From positions 124,001 to 188,000 of the forward strand of contig QCPY01000001.1 of NCBI GenBank assembly GCA_003212375.1: a DNA stretch of 64,000 nucleotides, written 5' to 3'. Below are positions 15,378-24,741 of the stretch, piece by piece. The notes under the pieces were generated by a model that was given only the letters and a program-made list of their open reading frames with translations, was not told where the DNA came from and did not search any database. The position numbers and the translations under genes were made by a program. The first letter of the stretch is position 1. Every line of letters begins with the position of its first letter. The DNA is from Prochlorococcus sp. AG-442-N17. Its GTDB lineage: Bacteria > Cyanobacteriota > Cyanobacteriia > PCC-6307 > Cyanobiaceae.

Positions 15378-16034
15378 TTATAAATCCTTTTTTAATGAGG
15401 GGAAATTCTCTTTCATATATAAACTCAAATCCTCTTTTATAACAGATCTAAGTTTCTCAATATTTGCAGAATCAATTATTGGAAAAGTTTTATTAGCCTC
15501 AGGATCTTTTTCAGTAATTGATTTCCAATTCTTACCAATATCTTTTTCAGAGTTATTTAAAACCTCATCAAAGTTGAAAACCTTATCGTTGTTTTTAGCG
15601 TCAAATTCGCTAAAGGCTTTATTTATTAGCTGCTTTCTATTTTCGAAAAGATTCTTGGCTTTTAAAGTATCTGGAAGACCCATAACTGGTTGTAATTCCT
15701 TGAGAAGTTTTATTTCTTCTTCAATTAAGAGTGTCCAAACAGCTTGTTTATTTTTTGGGAGATTAGAGTTACTAAAAGTATTAATTTCATCTAGGTAAAA
15801 ATTTAACCATAAATAATAAGATTTCTCTTCAATAGTTTTTACGGATATTTTTTTATTTTGAATCTTTGGGAGTAACTTTTCTGCTTTCTTTAAAAACTGT
15901 CTGTCTTCTCTTTCTAAATTTATTAATCCCCATCTTTGACTGTAGTCCCATAAATCTTCGTATCTTGTTAAATCTTCTTGATTCCAACCAAGAGCTTTCA
16001 GTTCATGAGAACGATGTGATAATTCCTTTTTCAA
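15378..16034 (-). CDS. Conserved-looking hypothetical, all-helical
   Basis: 218 residues, charged and helical throughout, without signal peptide or membrane segment. The N-terminal block (L-G-W-N-Q-E-D-L-T-R-Y-E-D-L-W-D-Y, then R-W-G-L-I-N-L-E-R-E-D-R) is aromatic-rich and reads like a conserved domain, but I cannot name it. The C-terminal half is Lys/Glu/Asn-rich. It lies upstream of metY on the same strand, 71 bases away, so co-transcription is possible but not evident. Confidence 0.6.
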   Translation of the reverse strand: MKKELSHRSHELKALGWNQEDLTRYEDLWDYSQRWGLINLEREDRQFLKKAEKLLPKIQNKKISVKTIEEKSYYLWLNFYLDEINTFSNSNLPKNKQAVWTLLIEEEIKLLKELQPVMGLPDTLKAKNLFENRKQLINKAFSEFDAKNNDKVFNFDEVLNNSEKDIGKNWKSITEKDPEANKTFPIIDSANIEKLRSVIKEDLSLYMKENFPSLKKDL

Positions 16035-16126
16035 AAAAACCTTTTAAAACCATAATAATTCTAACCATGAAATCAAGATAAGTAAATAAATGAAAAACTT
16101 AGTTTTTTTGTAAATTCAACAAATAA

Positions 16127-17635
16127 TCAATTATTAAAATAATTATTAATAATTTTCAATACATTAATATAACTTGGATTTTTTTTATGAATTTTATTAC
16201 CAGATTCATTATTTTTAAAGTCATTTTCCTCTTTGTAAATAGACAATTTCTTATAAAGATTGTCAATATCATTTAATAGATAATATCCTTTTAATTTTTC
16301 ATTTAATTCTAAAGATAATTCAGATTTCACAGATTCTTGGCAAAAATTAGTGATTTCTTCTGAACTAATTAAAACCTTATAAATTTCTTTTTTTTCTTCT
16401 GAATTAGCATTAAAGCATAAATAAATCATATTAATCATTGAACAATTATTATTTTTTATTTTGAATTGTTTATAAATATCTGGCCAAAATTTTAAGGATT
16501 TTAGACCTTCTAAACCTCCTTGACTGAGAGAGTATTTATTACACCAACCTACAAATTCTGAAACATCTTTTGGACATCTGTTAAGATTTAACAGCATATC
16601 TGATAAAACTTGTCCAGCCTGAAAATTCCTTGTTGGTTTTCCTTCAGTTGGAAGAGTCATGCTCCCTAAGACATCAGCTTTAACAGCATTTAACTGAGAG
16701 AAAGTATAATCCCCTTTTTCACAAAATTCATCATTAATTATTTCCTTTGCACTAATTATCTCTTCACCATAACCAAGTTCTTTTAAAGAAAGATATTTGT
16801 TCTCTAATTTATTTTCTTTTCTAACTTGTAATGATACTGATGCGGCCTGATCTAAACATTGAGTTAATAAAATCGTATTAATGGTAGGTAGCATTCCTGG
16901 CTTATCGGAATGAAAGTTATTTACAAAACCTGCAAATATGGATGAGATATTTTTTATTGATTTTATATATTGACATTCAATATTATGAACTCCAGGAGAA
17001 ACTTGAATTTTTGGGGACAATTGATTCAAAATGCGAGCTCCTATTAAAGCGGTTAAGGGATCAGGATGGCAGAAATTTGCCGTAAAACTATCATTAGGAT
17101 TTCGTAAAGCTCCGTGACGATGAAATCCTGTAAAAAAAGCTAAATTTGGATATTTATTACAGAGAATAAAAGGGTTCTTAGTTTTATTATCAATGCAAAA
17201 AGAACCGACTAGACAGCCAAGAACCACATTTTCTCTTTTTAAAGTTTTTCTGAGTTCTAAAGCATATTTAACATCATCTTGTATGTGATTACTATTTGAA
17301 GCAAGAATAACTATTTTGCATTCCAAAAGAAGATCTTTTAGATCACAAGACTTTCTTGTTCCGTCTGATAAACAATGTCCCATTCTCTTAACCTTTTCAA
17401 TAGTCTCACTATCCATATCAGAAAGAACATCCTTTGAGAAAGCACCTAACAAATCTCTATCTTCTCTAGGAGCTAGCAGAATTTTATTTGATTTTCCATG
17501 CATAGCACAGTTGTATGCTAATGATGCAGGATACAAACCAACACTGTAGAATCCAACTTTGCTGTTTTCTAGATCATCAATAAATGAATAAAAATATTTT
17601 TTATCATCCATATTTTCTATGAAATTATTTTTCAT
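16127..17635 (-). CDS. GpsA-like Rossmann protein with extra C-terminal domain
   Basis: 502 residues. Residues 18-110 look like an NAD(P)-binding domain (V-G-F-Y-S-V-G-L-Y-P-A-S-L-A; later C-K-I-V-I-L-A-S-N-S-N-H). The stretch Q-V-S-P-G-V-H-N-I-E, then Y-I-K-S-I-K-N-I-S-S-I-F-A-G, resembles the C-domain start of glycerol-3-phosphate dehydrogenase (GpsA). The usual G-x-G-x-x-G is degenerate, and the last 170 residues, ending in N-rich helices, match nothing I know. A diverged GpsA relative is my best guess. It diverges from a StpA-like phosphatase gene across 166 bases, suggesting linked roles. Confidence 0.5.
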   Translation of the reverse strand: MKNNFIENMDDKKYFYSFIDDLENSKVGFYSVGLYPASLAYNCAMHGKSNKILLAPREDRDLLGAFSKDVLSDMDSETIEKVKRMGHCLSDGTRKSCDLKDLLLECKIVILASNSNHIQDDVKYALELRKTLKRENVVLGCLVGSFCIDNKTKNPFILCNKYPNLAFFTGFHRHGALRNPNDSFTANFCHPDPLTALIGARILNQLSPKIQVSPGVHNIECQYIKSIKNISSIFAGFVNNFHSDKPGMLPTINTILLTQCLDQAASVSLQVRKENKLENKYLSLKELGYGEEIISAKEIINDEFCEKGDYTFSQLNAVKADVLGSMTLPTEGKPTRNFQAGQVLSDMLLNLNRCPKDVSEFVGWCNKYSLSQGGLEGLKSLKFWPDIYKQFKIKNNNCSMINMIYLCFNANSEEKKEIYKVLISSEEITNFCQESVKSELSLELNEKLKGYYLLNDIDNLYKKLSIYKEENDFKNNESGNKIHKKNPSYINVLKIINNYFNN

Positions 17636-17801
17636 TTTTGGAAATTCTTGATAATTTTTTTAATTTCTTACCCATACCAACATTTTTCTACTTTAAAGCA
17701 ATTCTTGACCATAGCAAATTATTTATTGTAAACATTGAATTTTTTAATTTATAATTTCTATGAAAAATGAAAATTAAATTAAAAGATAAATAATCAAAAA
17801 T

Positions 17802-19022
17802 ATGGAATATTTGACAAGTAATTTAAAGGTACAAAAACAATTAATTTCTTCTAAAAATATCTTAATTATTCAAGATATCGACGGAGTTTGTATCCCTTTA
17901 GTTAAAGATCCAATGACTAGAAAGTTAGAATCAAAATATATCTATGCAGTAAAAGAAATTGCCGAGGAATTCTTTGTATTAACTTGCGGAGAACATGAAG
18001 GGCCAAGAGGAGTTAACAGAATAATAGAAAGGAGTTTAAGGAGCACTACTGAGCCTAAAAATAAAAAACTTTATTTAAGAGGTTTAGCTGCCTGTGGAGT
18101 AGAATATCAAGACAACAAAGGTGAAATAAGTTTTGAAGGAGTCTCAGAAAAAGAACTAAATTTTTTATCTAAAGTACCTAGTTTAATAAGACCAAAATTT
18201 AATTTTATAGTTAAGAAAATTTTTCCTGAACTTTCCCAAGAAGATATCAATTTTCACGCAGTAAAATCAATCTGTAAAACACGCTTCTCGCCAACGATTA
18301 ATTTTAATAGTCTATTTGATTTAGTTCACAAAAATTCTGATAAAAGAAAGCTTATTCAAATTAGTTTTGAAAAAATGATGAATGAAATCATCTTAAAAGC
18401 AGAATCCGAAGGCCTCAAAAACTCATTTTTCCTTCATATTTCTCCAAATTTAGGAAATAAAAATGGCAGAGAAACAATTAAGCTTTCTTCTAAATATGAT
18501 ATTGGATCAACAGACATACAATTACTTATTAAAGGAGCAGTTAAAGATTCTGGAGTTTTATTTCTTTTAAATAAATTTATTGCGGATAAAACTGGTAAAG
18601 CTCCTTTTGGAACTAATTTTAATTTTAGAAACGCTCCAAATTCTATTAAGGAAAAAATTGATTTATGCAAAAGAACTATTCAAATAAAAGATATGCCTTT
18701 GATTGTAGGAGTTGGTGACACAGTAACCTCCAAAAAAAATAATGGTAAGAAAAATTATTTAAGAGGAGGAAGTGATAGGTCTTTTCTAGAATTTATACAA
18801 ATATTAGGTGATGAATTTGGGATTAATAATAAAATAATTTTTGTAGATAGTAGTTCTGGTGAAGTTGAAAGGCCCTCTACAAAAAAAACTGGTTTAATAG
18901 GGATCAGTGATAATTATGACAACTTAAAGTTTGATATCGTTTTTAAAAATGGTCCCAAAGAATATATAAGTTGGTTTATTGAACTTGCTCGTAAGAGATC
19001 AAACTTTAAAAAAAATAGTTGA
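17802..19022 (+). CDS. stpA: Glucosylglycerol-phosphate phosphatase-like (StpA family)
   Basis: 406 residues, close to the cyanobacterial StpA (glucosylglycerol 3-phosphate phosphatase) length. Matches by memory of the Synechocystis protein include L-I-I-Q-D-I-D-G-V-C near the start (HAD-like D-x-D), C-G-E-H-E-G-P-R-G-V, K-D-S-G-V-L-F-L-L-N-K, G-V-G-D-T-V-T-S and R-G-G-S-D-R-S-F-L. StpA removes phosphate from glucosylglycerol phosphate, an osmolyte precursor. Whether this strain makes glucosylglycerol is not shown here, as no ggpS is in the window. The following arsS gene, 39 bases on, raises another possible substrate class. Confidence 0.8.
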   Translation: MEYLTSNLKVQKQLISSKNILIIQDIDGVCIPLVKDPMTRKLESKYIYAVKEIAEEFFVLTCGEHEGPRGVNRIIERSLRSTTEPKNKKLYLRGLAACGVEYQDNKGEISFEGVSEKELNFLSKVPSLIRPKFNFIVKKIFPELSQEDINFHAVKSICKTRFSPTINFNSLFDLVHKNSDKRKLIQISFEKMMNEIILKAESEGLKNSFFLHISPNLGNKNGRETIKLSSKYDIGSTDIQLLIKGAVKDSGVLFLLNKFIADKTGKAPFGTNFNFRNAPNSIKEKIDLCKRTIQIKDMPLIVGVGDTVTSKKNNGKKNYLRGGSDRSFLEFIQILGDEFGINNKIIFVDSSSGEVERPSTKKTGLIGISDNYDNLKFDIVFKNGPKEYISWFIELARKRSNFKKNS

Positions 19023-19061
19023 CTTTTTAAATTTGAATGTCAATTTATAAATAATAGATTT

Positions 19062-19994
19062 ATGAAAGAAAATTTCCCCTCAATAAATAAAGAACCTATA
19101 GAAACATTGCAAATAAACATAGGTTATAAATGCAATCAAGCGTGTAAGCATTGTCATGTGAATTCAAGCCCATTAAGGACTGAAAAGATGTCAAATGAAT
19201 TAATTTCTCTTATTCCAAAAATAATTGATAAATATAAAATCAAAACTTTAGACATTACGGGTGGAGCACCAGAACTTCACCCAGATTTTAAAAACTTAAT
19301 TAACAGTTTAAGCAAAAAAAAAATTGATATTATTGATAGATGTAATTTGACAATTTTCTTTGAAGAGGGTTATGAGGATCTTCCTCAATTTCTTGCTAAA
19401 AATAATGTGATAGTTACAGCTTCGCTCCCATGTTATGAAAAAAATAATGTTGATTTTCAAAGAGGATATGGGGTATTTGAAAAAAGCATTAATGCTATAA
19501 AAATTCTTAACAACTTGGGGTATGGAAAGAAAAAAAATGGTTTACAGTTAAATTTGGTTTATAATCCCGTAAATCCAGTTCTTCCTCCTTCTCAGGCAAT
19601 ATTGGAGAAGGATTATAAAAAAATACTATTAGAAAAATATAATATTGTTTTTAATAATTTATACACAATAACTAATATGCCAATAAATAGATATGAAGAA
19701 TCTCTAAGAAGAGAAGGTAAACTAAATAATTATTACAAATTACTAAAAGATAATTTCAATGAGAATAATTTAGAAAATCTTATGTGCAAAAAAACTATTA
19801 GTGTTAATTGGCTTGGAGAAATTTATGACTGTGACTTTAACCAACAAATTAATTTAAGAGCTAACAAAGGACCAAGAACACTTTTTGATCTAATGGATGA
19901 ATCATTTACTTTTGATTATGGGGTAGCGGTAAAAGAACATTGTTTTGCTTGCACCGCAGGAGCAGGATCAAGTTGCGGAGGGACTTTATCATAA
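19062..19994 (+). CDS. arsS: Arsenosugar biosynthesis radical SAM protein
   Basis: 310 residues. The radical SAM cluster is C24-x3-C28-x2-C31 (K-C-N-Q-A-C-K-H-C-H), followed by N-S-S-P. The C-terminal Cys-rich domain (residues about 250-310) has I-Y-D-C-D-F-N-Q-Q and ends H-C-F-A-C-T-A-G-A-G-S-S-C-G-G, the hallmark of the ArsS family. ArsS adds a 5'-deoxyadenosyl group to dimethylated arsenic on the way to arsenosugars. No arsM methyltransferase is in the window. It lies downstream of the StpA-like gene and is probably in its transcription unit. Confidence 0.85.
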   Translation: MKENFPSINKEPIETLQINIGYKCNQACKHCHVNSSPLRTEKMSNELISLIPKIIDKYKIKTLDITGGAPELHPDFKNLINSLSKKKIDIIDRCNLTIFFEEGYEDLPQFLAKNNVIVTASLPCYEKNNVDFQRGYGVFEKSINAIKILNNLGYGKKKNGLQLNLVYNPVNPVLPPSQAILEKDYKKILLEKYNIVFNNLYTITNMPINRYEESLRREGKLNNYYKLLKDNFNENNLENLMCKKTISVNWLGEIYDCDFNQQINLRANKGPRTLFDLMDESFTFDYGVAVKEHCFACTAGAGSSCGGTLS

Positions 19995-20000
19995 AATTTG

Positions 20001-20477
20001 CTAAATGCATTTAGGGCATATAGCTCTTACATTTAAAGAAGATTCAATAAGTTTAAAACCATTAATTTTTGCAGCAATTTTACCCGCTCTTAAGACCTCG
20101 TCACTTTCAAATTCCTCTGTTCTTCCACACCTAATACAAATCAAGTGATGATGATCGGGAGTTTCATTACTAAGCAATTCATATCTATGACCACCTTCAC
20201 TAAGCTCTAATTCATGCAGCAAACCTATTTTTACTAGAAGCCTTAAAGTTCTATAAATTGTTGCTAGTGAAACCTTAGAACTTGATTTAACTAATTTTTC
20301 ATGAACCTCTTCAGCACTAAGATGGTTCCCTGAACCAATATTTTCAAATAAATTAAGAACTTTAAGCCTTTGAGGGGTTAACCTCTTCCCATCTTTATGA
20401 AGATCCTCTACTAATGGAGATGTAAGAACGTTGTATTGTGAAGAAAATGACAACAACAAACTCAAAGCTATTCTCAA
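20001..20477 (-). CDS. Fur-family metal-responsive repressor
   Basis: 158 residues. A winged helix occupies about residues 30-90 (R-L-T-P-Q-R-L-K-V, then S-L-A-T-I-Y-R-T-L-R-L-L). The metal/dimerisation domain has H-H-H-L at about 109-112 and two zinc-site pairs, C114-x2-C117 and C154-x2-C157. This could be Fur, Zur or PerR; the structural zinc pairs do not separate them. The N-terminal 25 residues upstream of the winged helix are unusual, but no alternative start was seen. Its start faces the isochorismatase-like gene across 91 bases. Confidence 0.87.
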   Translation of the reverse strand: MRIALSLLLSFSSQYNVLTSPLVEDLHKDGKRLTPQRLKVLNLFENIGSGNHLSAEEVHEKLVKSSSKVSLATIYRTLRLLVKIGLLHELELSEGGHRYELLSNETPDHHHLICIRCGRTEEFESDEVLRAGKIAAKINGFKLIESSLNVRAICPKCI

Positions 20478-20568
20478 TAATAACCTTAGATGAGATTAAA
20501 ACAACTTTTTGATTTAAAATATTTACTAAACTTTTTAAATATTATTTAGAATATATCTCTATGAAGAA

Positions 20569-21138
20569 ATGATAGAGGCTATGAAAAACTCTTTTGATAA
20601 AAAATTAACTAAAGTAAATGCCTTGCTAATTATAGATACTCAGGAAAAAATTATGAGGCCAATATTAAATAAGGATTCAATAATCAAAAATATCAAAAAG
20701 CTCTTAGATGCCTACCAACTTTTAGAAAAAAACATTGTTGTATCTGAACAGAACCCTATCAAGTTAGGTGCAACAATCCCTAAATTATTGCCCAAATCAG
20801 GATTTAAAAAAATTGAGAAGATGGAATTTAGTTTAGCTAATATACAAGAATTTTTAAAAGAACTTGAAAATAAAGAAATTACAAATTTGATAGTTTGTGG
20901 TATTGAAACACATATTTGTATTCAACAAACAGTCTTGGATTGTTTACAAAAAGGATTTGAAGTTATTCTTGTATCTGATGCTATGAGTAGTCGAAATAGA
21001 TTAGATCATGACATTGCACTTCAGAGAATGATTCAGAGAGGAGCGGTTTTAACAACTACAGAATCAATGATTTTTGAATTATGTAAAACTTCGAATAGAA
21101 AAGAATTTAAAGAAATTAGAAAAATAATATTGAGCTAA
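20569..21138 (+). CDS. Isochorismatase-like cysteine hydrolase
   Basis: 189 residues with the cysteine hydrolase triad layout: D in L-L-I-I-D-T-Q-E-K-I, a Lys in the P-K-S-G-F-K-K-I-E-K-M region, and the nucleophile in G-I-E-T-H-I-C-I-Q-Q-T-V. The closest general group is the YcaC/nicotinamidase-like isochorismatase family; the substrate is unknown and true isochorismate hydrolysis is not implied. ATG 20569 or 20581 could start it; the second has GAGG just before it. Divergent from the Fur-family gene, so it might be under that regulator's control. Confidence 0.78.
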   Translation: MIEAMKNSFDKKLTKVNALLIIDTQEKIMRPILNKDSIIKNIKKLLDAYQLLEKNIVVSEQNPIKLGATIPKLLPKSGFKKIEKMEFSLANIQEFLKELENKEITNLIVCGIETHICIQQTVLDCLQKGFEVILVSDAMSSRNRLDHDIALQRMIQRGAVLTTTESMIFELCKTSNRKEFKEIRKIILS

Positions 21139-21216
21139 AGAAAAATTGAGGCTGGTTTGTTGTTTAGAGATAATTTAAAATTTTACTATAAATAAATTTT
21201 GAGGTTTTAATTGAAT

Positions 21217-22248
21217 ATGAAATTAGTTACTGAAAACCTAATTTTAGCAATATCTATTTTCTTTATTGGAATTTTATTGTCGATGATAATAGCTAAACTT
21301 TCAAAGATTTTTTTAAAAAAAATCTCCAAAAGGACAAAAACAAATTTTGATGACTTTATTTTTGAAACACTTACTGGGATCATAAGACCAATAGGTTTTC
21401 TTTTGTCAGCCTATTTCTCAATTGACTATTTTTTCGCCGATGAAATAACTTTTATCTCCGTTTTATTAAATATTCAGAAATTACTAATATTGATAATAAT
21501 TATAAAAGCGCTCAACAAAGTTTTAATTAGATCTTTAACAGAATCGACATCAAAAATTGATGATTCCTCAATCAGTTCAATGATATCCTCACTAACCCCA
21601 CTCATTAAAGCATTAACATGGACTATTGGTTCAATATTTTTTCTGCAAAATATAGGAGTTCAAATGACTGCGATTTGGGCTCTGCTTAGTGCGGGCGGTA
21701 TCGGAGCAGGTTTAGCATTAAAAGATCCAGTACAAGAATTTTTTGAATATATCACTATTTTGCTAGATAAACCTTTTCAAAAAGGTGAATTTATTAAGTC
21801 TGATGGTGTATTAGGAATGGTAGAAAGGGTAGGAGTAAGATCCTCAAGGATAAGAAGTATCAACGGAGAGGTAATAGTTATGAGCAACAGTGCATTAACT
21901 AATGGAATCATTTCAAATTATGCACAAATGAAAAAAAGGAGACTTGTTCATAAATTGGGAGTAGTTTACGAAACCTCTCCATCTCTTATGAAAATGATTC
22001 CAAAAATCATTGAAAAAATAGTTGAAGAAACTAAAGATGCTTCTTTTGATAGATGTCACTTTACAGATTTTGGAGACTTCAGTCTTAATTTTGAACTAGT
22101 TTATTACATACCAACAAATAATTATTTATCTGCTATGGAAGCACAACAAAATATTAATTTGCGTATTATTGAAGAATTTTCGTTAAATAAAATAGAATTT
22201 GCATTCCCAACTCAAACATTAAATATTGAGAGAAACGAACCCAAATGA
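21217..22248 (+). CDS. MscS-family mechanosensitive channel
   Basis: About 343 residues: three to four membrane segments in residues 5-165, a glycine/alanine-rich pore helix (L-L-S-A-G-G-I-G-A-G-L-A-L-K-D-P-V-Q) typical of MscS TM3, then the cytoplasmic beta domain (F-I-K-S-D-G-V-L-G-M-V-E-R-V-G-V-R-S-S-R-I-R). It opens under membrane tension to release solutes after osmotic downshift. ATG 21217 is given; an in-frame TTG at 21211 stands at better spacing from GAGG (21201-21204) and may be the true start. Its 3' end overlaps the convergent SDR gene by 30 bases. Confidence 0.88.
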   Translation: MKLVTENLILAISIFFIGILLSMIIAKLSKIFLKKISKRTKTNFDDFIFETLTGIIRPIGFLLSAYFSIDYFFADEITFISVLLNIQKLLILIIIIKALNKVLIRSLTESTSKIDDSSISSMISSLTPLIKALTWTIGSIFFLQNIGVQMTAIWALLSAGGIGAGLALKDPVQEFFEYITILLDKPFQKGEFIKSDGVLGMVERVGVRSSRIRSINGEVIVMSNSALTNGIISNYAQMKKRRLVHKLGVVYETSPSLMKMIPKIIEKIVEETKDASFDRCHFTDFGDFSLNFELVYYIPTNNYLSAMEAQQNINLRIIEEFSLNKIEFAFPTQTLNIERNEPK

Positions 22249-23220
22249 TCGACATAATTCTTCGCTTAAATTCCAAAGTTTTAAAGCAAGTTCACTTTTA
22301 TTTGCTTCCTCACTTACATCACTTATTGATAATTTATGTTTTTTATAAAAGACAAGCTTATTACTTAAATGTAAGTACTTATTTTTATTAAATTCAGATT
22401 CAAAAGCAATTTGAGAAAGTAACTTACCCGCATTTTCTACATTTTCTGAAATACCTAAAATATTCTTTGCAATAATTGAAAAAACAACATAACCAAAGTT
22501 ATTAAATTTTTTACTATATCTAAAGAAACCTAGATCATCATTTGGTATTACAAGACCTGGAGCCCAAGAAATAACAGCTATTTTACTTTCTTTAATTTCT
22601 AATCTCTTTGCAAGTTCTTTAGCAAACAAAATATTACATAATTTACTATTCTTATACGCTTTATCAGCGCTAAAATTTAAATATTTTCCAGTAATTTCTT
22701 CTTTAAAATTGTGCAGATTATTTAAACCTGCTTTCTCGCCAACATTGCCCCCTGAACTTTTTGGATCATGTACATCAGAAGATGTAATAATAATCCTTGA
22801 TCCCCTTTCATTATTTATTAGTCCAATAAGAGCATTAACCAAGTAAAAGTGTGCAAGATGATTAACAGCGAAAGTGAGCTCAATGCCTTGTTTTGAGACT
22901 TTAGGATAAAAAGATCCTGTATATTGCATCCCTGCATTTAAAATAACAATATCTAAAAAAATATTTTTTTTTATAAAATAATCTTTAATTATTTGAATAT
23001 TTTCTAAATTGGATAAATCAATATTATCAATAAGATTTAAATATTTTTCTAAGTAATTTTCATCAAAAATTTTTAGAAGTTTTGAAAAAAATTCATCTCT
23101 TCTTTTTGAAGATCTAATCAGAATGTATAAATTATTTTTAGTCTTCAATAAGTTAATAGTTGCAAATAAACCGATCCCAGAATTACCCCCTGTTATTAAG
23201 ATATTTTTTTCTTTCAACAT
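22219..23220 (-). CDS. POR-like short-chain dehydrogenase
   Basis: 333 residues with the SDR cofactor loop T-G-G-N-S-G-I-G at residues 10-17, N-A-G motif (I-L-N-A-G-M) and the catalytic A-Y-K-N-S-K-L-C-N. The Y-x-x-x-K context, the V-N-H-L-A-H-F segment, and the C-terminal L-K-L-W-N-L-S-E-E-L resemble light-dependent protochlorophyllide reductase, but the spacing and loops differ, so it is a paralogue-like oxidoreductase rather than a confident POR. Divergent from the lycopene cyclase gene across 226 bases holding an inverted repeat. Confidence 0.75.
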   Translation of the reverse strand: MLKEKNILITGGNSGIGLFATINLLKTKNNLYILIRSSKRRDEFFSKLLKIFDENYLEKYLNLIDNIDLSNLENIQIIKDYFIKKNIFLDIVILNAGMQYTGSFYPKVSKQGIELTFAVNHLAHFYLVNALIGLINNERGSRIIITSSDVHDPKSSGGNVGEKAGLNNLHNFKEEITGKYLNFSADKAYKNSKLCNILFAKELAKRLEIKESKIAVISWAPGLVIPNDDLGFFRYSKKFNNFGYVVFSIIAKNILGISENVENAGKLLSQIAFESEFNKNKYLHLSNKLVFYKKHKLSISDVSEEANKSELALKLWNLSEELCRSFGFVSLNI

Positions 23221-23321
23221 TAAATTTTTAATAAAACATCATTAATTATAAAAATTATATATTATTTTTTCTTTTGAAATCTTATAAATTATTGTTAAAA
23301 CACTTCAAAAATTAGATCTAG

Positions 23322-23342
23322 AATAAGCGTATTTTGCTTATT
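23322..23342. promoter_or_regulatory. Inverted repeat between divergent genes
   Basis: AATAAGC (23322-23328) and GCTTATT (23336-23342) are perfect 7-bp arms around a 7-base spacer, preceded by the palindrome TAGATCTA (23313-23320). It lies in the 226-base divergent spacer between the POR-like SDR and lycopene cyclase genes and has no T-run on either strand, so an operator is more likely than a terminator. Confidence 0.4.
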
Positions 23343-23446
23343 ATTAAATTTATTCTCATTAAAGAATTTTGAATGATTTATAGAAATAAAGTTTCATATT
23401 TTATATATATTTTTAAAAACTTTTATAACTTCAAAATTCAAAATTA

Positions 23447-24730
23447 ATGTTTTCCGAACGATTGCCAGATGTATTAGTTTTAGGCGCAGGACCGGCAGGA
23501 ATGGCTATTGCATCAGCTTTAGGAAAAGAGAAATTAAATGTTGAAGTTCTTTCCCCTAAAGGTCCTGACGAGCCTTGGCCAAATACTTATGGTATTTGGG
23601 GGAAAGAAGTTGATCAACTTGGGTTACAGGATTTACTTGAATATAGATGGAAAAATACTGTTAGTTTTTTTGGACATGGATCACTTGAAGAACATCACTA
23701 TGAGAATAAAGCAACCGAGCATTTTTTAGATTATGGCTTATTTGATAAGAAGAAATTACATAGTTACTGGTTAAATGAATGTAACAAGTCATTTATTAAA
23801 TGGCATGAAGGATTTGCAGAGAAGATTAATTATCAAAAACACAAAAGCACAATTACTACTAATGATGGGAAAACCTACTCAGCAAGATTAGTTATTGATG
23901 CAACCGGATATGATCCTGTATTTCTTAAATTAAAATCATGTGGACCATTAGCAGTTCAAACTTGTTATGGGATAGTAGGAAGTTTTAGTAAACCTCCACT
24001 AAAAAAAGGGCAATTTGTCTTAATGGATTACAGAAATGATCATTTAAACGATGAGCAAAAAAAAGAACCTCCTACTTTTTTGTATGCAATGGATATGGGT
24101 AATGGAAAGTATTTTCTTGAAGAAACTTCGCTTGGATTAGTAAATCCTTTATCAATGGAAAATTTAAAAGAAAGGTTAGAGAAAAGACTTTCTTACAGAA
24201 ATATATCAATTACAAGCATGCAACATGAAGAACTAGGTTTGTTTTTACCCATGAATATGCCAATTCCAGACTTTAAACAACAAATATTAGGCTACGGCGG
24301 GGCAGCCTCAATGGTTCACCCTGCATCGGGGTACTTGATTGGTAATGTTTTAAGAAGAGCTCCCTTAGTAGCAAAAGCTATATCCACCGCAATGAATGAT
24401 AAGAAATTAAGTACTTATAATATTGCCCGAAAAGGCTGGGAGAGTCTATGGCCTAAAGAATTAATAAGAAAGAAATCAATTTACCAGTTTGGTTTAGAAA
24501 AATTAATGCGATTCGATGAGAAATTATTAAGAGAATTTTTTGGTAGTTTTTTTCAATTACCAAAAACTCAATGGTATGGATTTCTAACTGATACATTGTC
24601 ATTAAGAGAAATCGTATATGCGATGTGCGTTATGTTTATAAGAGCACCCTGGAGTGTCAAGAAAGGATTAATGATTATGCATGGAAAAGAATTAAAAATG
24701 TTACTTAGGATTGTTTTCCCAAATTTATAA
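23447..24730 (+). CDS. crtL: CrtL-type lycopene cyclase (probably epsilon type)
   Basis: 427 residues. FAD/NAD-binding loop V-L-G-A-G-P-A-G-M-A at about residues 11-20; cyclase motifs E-P-W-P-N-T-Y-G-I-W at about 42, D-A-T-G-Y at about 152, F-L-E-E-T-S-L at about 225, and G-G-A-A-S-M-V-H-P-A-S-G-Y at about 285. It cyclises lycopene ends to the rings of beta- or alpha-carotene on the thylakoid membrane. Prochlorococcus carries two such enzymes, CrtL-b and CrtL-e. Proximity to pcb recalls the CrtL-e locus of strain MED4 as I remember it, but motifs alone do not settle the type. An SDR gene follows after 11 bases. Confidence 0.87.
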   Translation: MFSERLPDVLVLGAGPAGMAIASALGKEKLNVEVLSPKGPDEPWPNTYGIWGKEVDQLGLQDLLEYRWKNTVSFFGHGSLEEHHYENKATEHFLDYGLFDKKKLHSYWLNECNKSFIKWHEGFAEKINYQKHKSTITTNDGKTYSARLVIDATGYDPVFLKLKSCGPLAVQTCYGIVGSFSKPPLKKGQFVLMDYRNDHLNDEQKKEPPTFLYAMDMGNGKYFLEETSLGLVNPLSMENLKERLEKRLSYRNISITSMQHEELGLFLPMNMPIPDFKQQILGYGGAASMVHPASGYLIGNVLRRAPLVAKAISTAMNDKKLSTYNIARKGWESLWPKELIRKKSIYQFGLEKLMRFDEKLLREFFGSFFQLPKTQWYGFLTDTLSLREIVYAMCVMFIRAPWSVKKGLMIMHGKELKMLLRIVFPNL

Positions 24731-24741
24731 TTTAAAGATAA

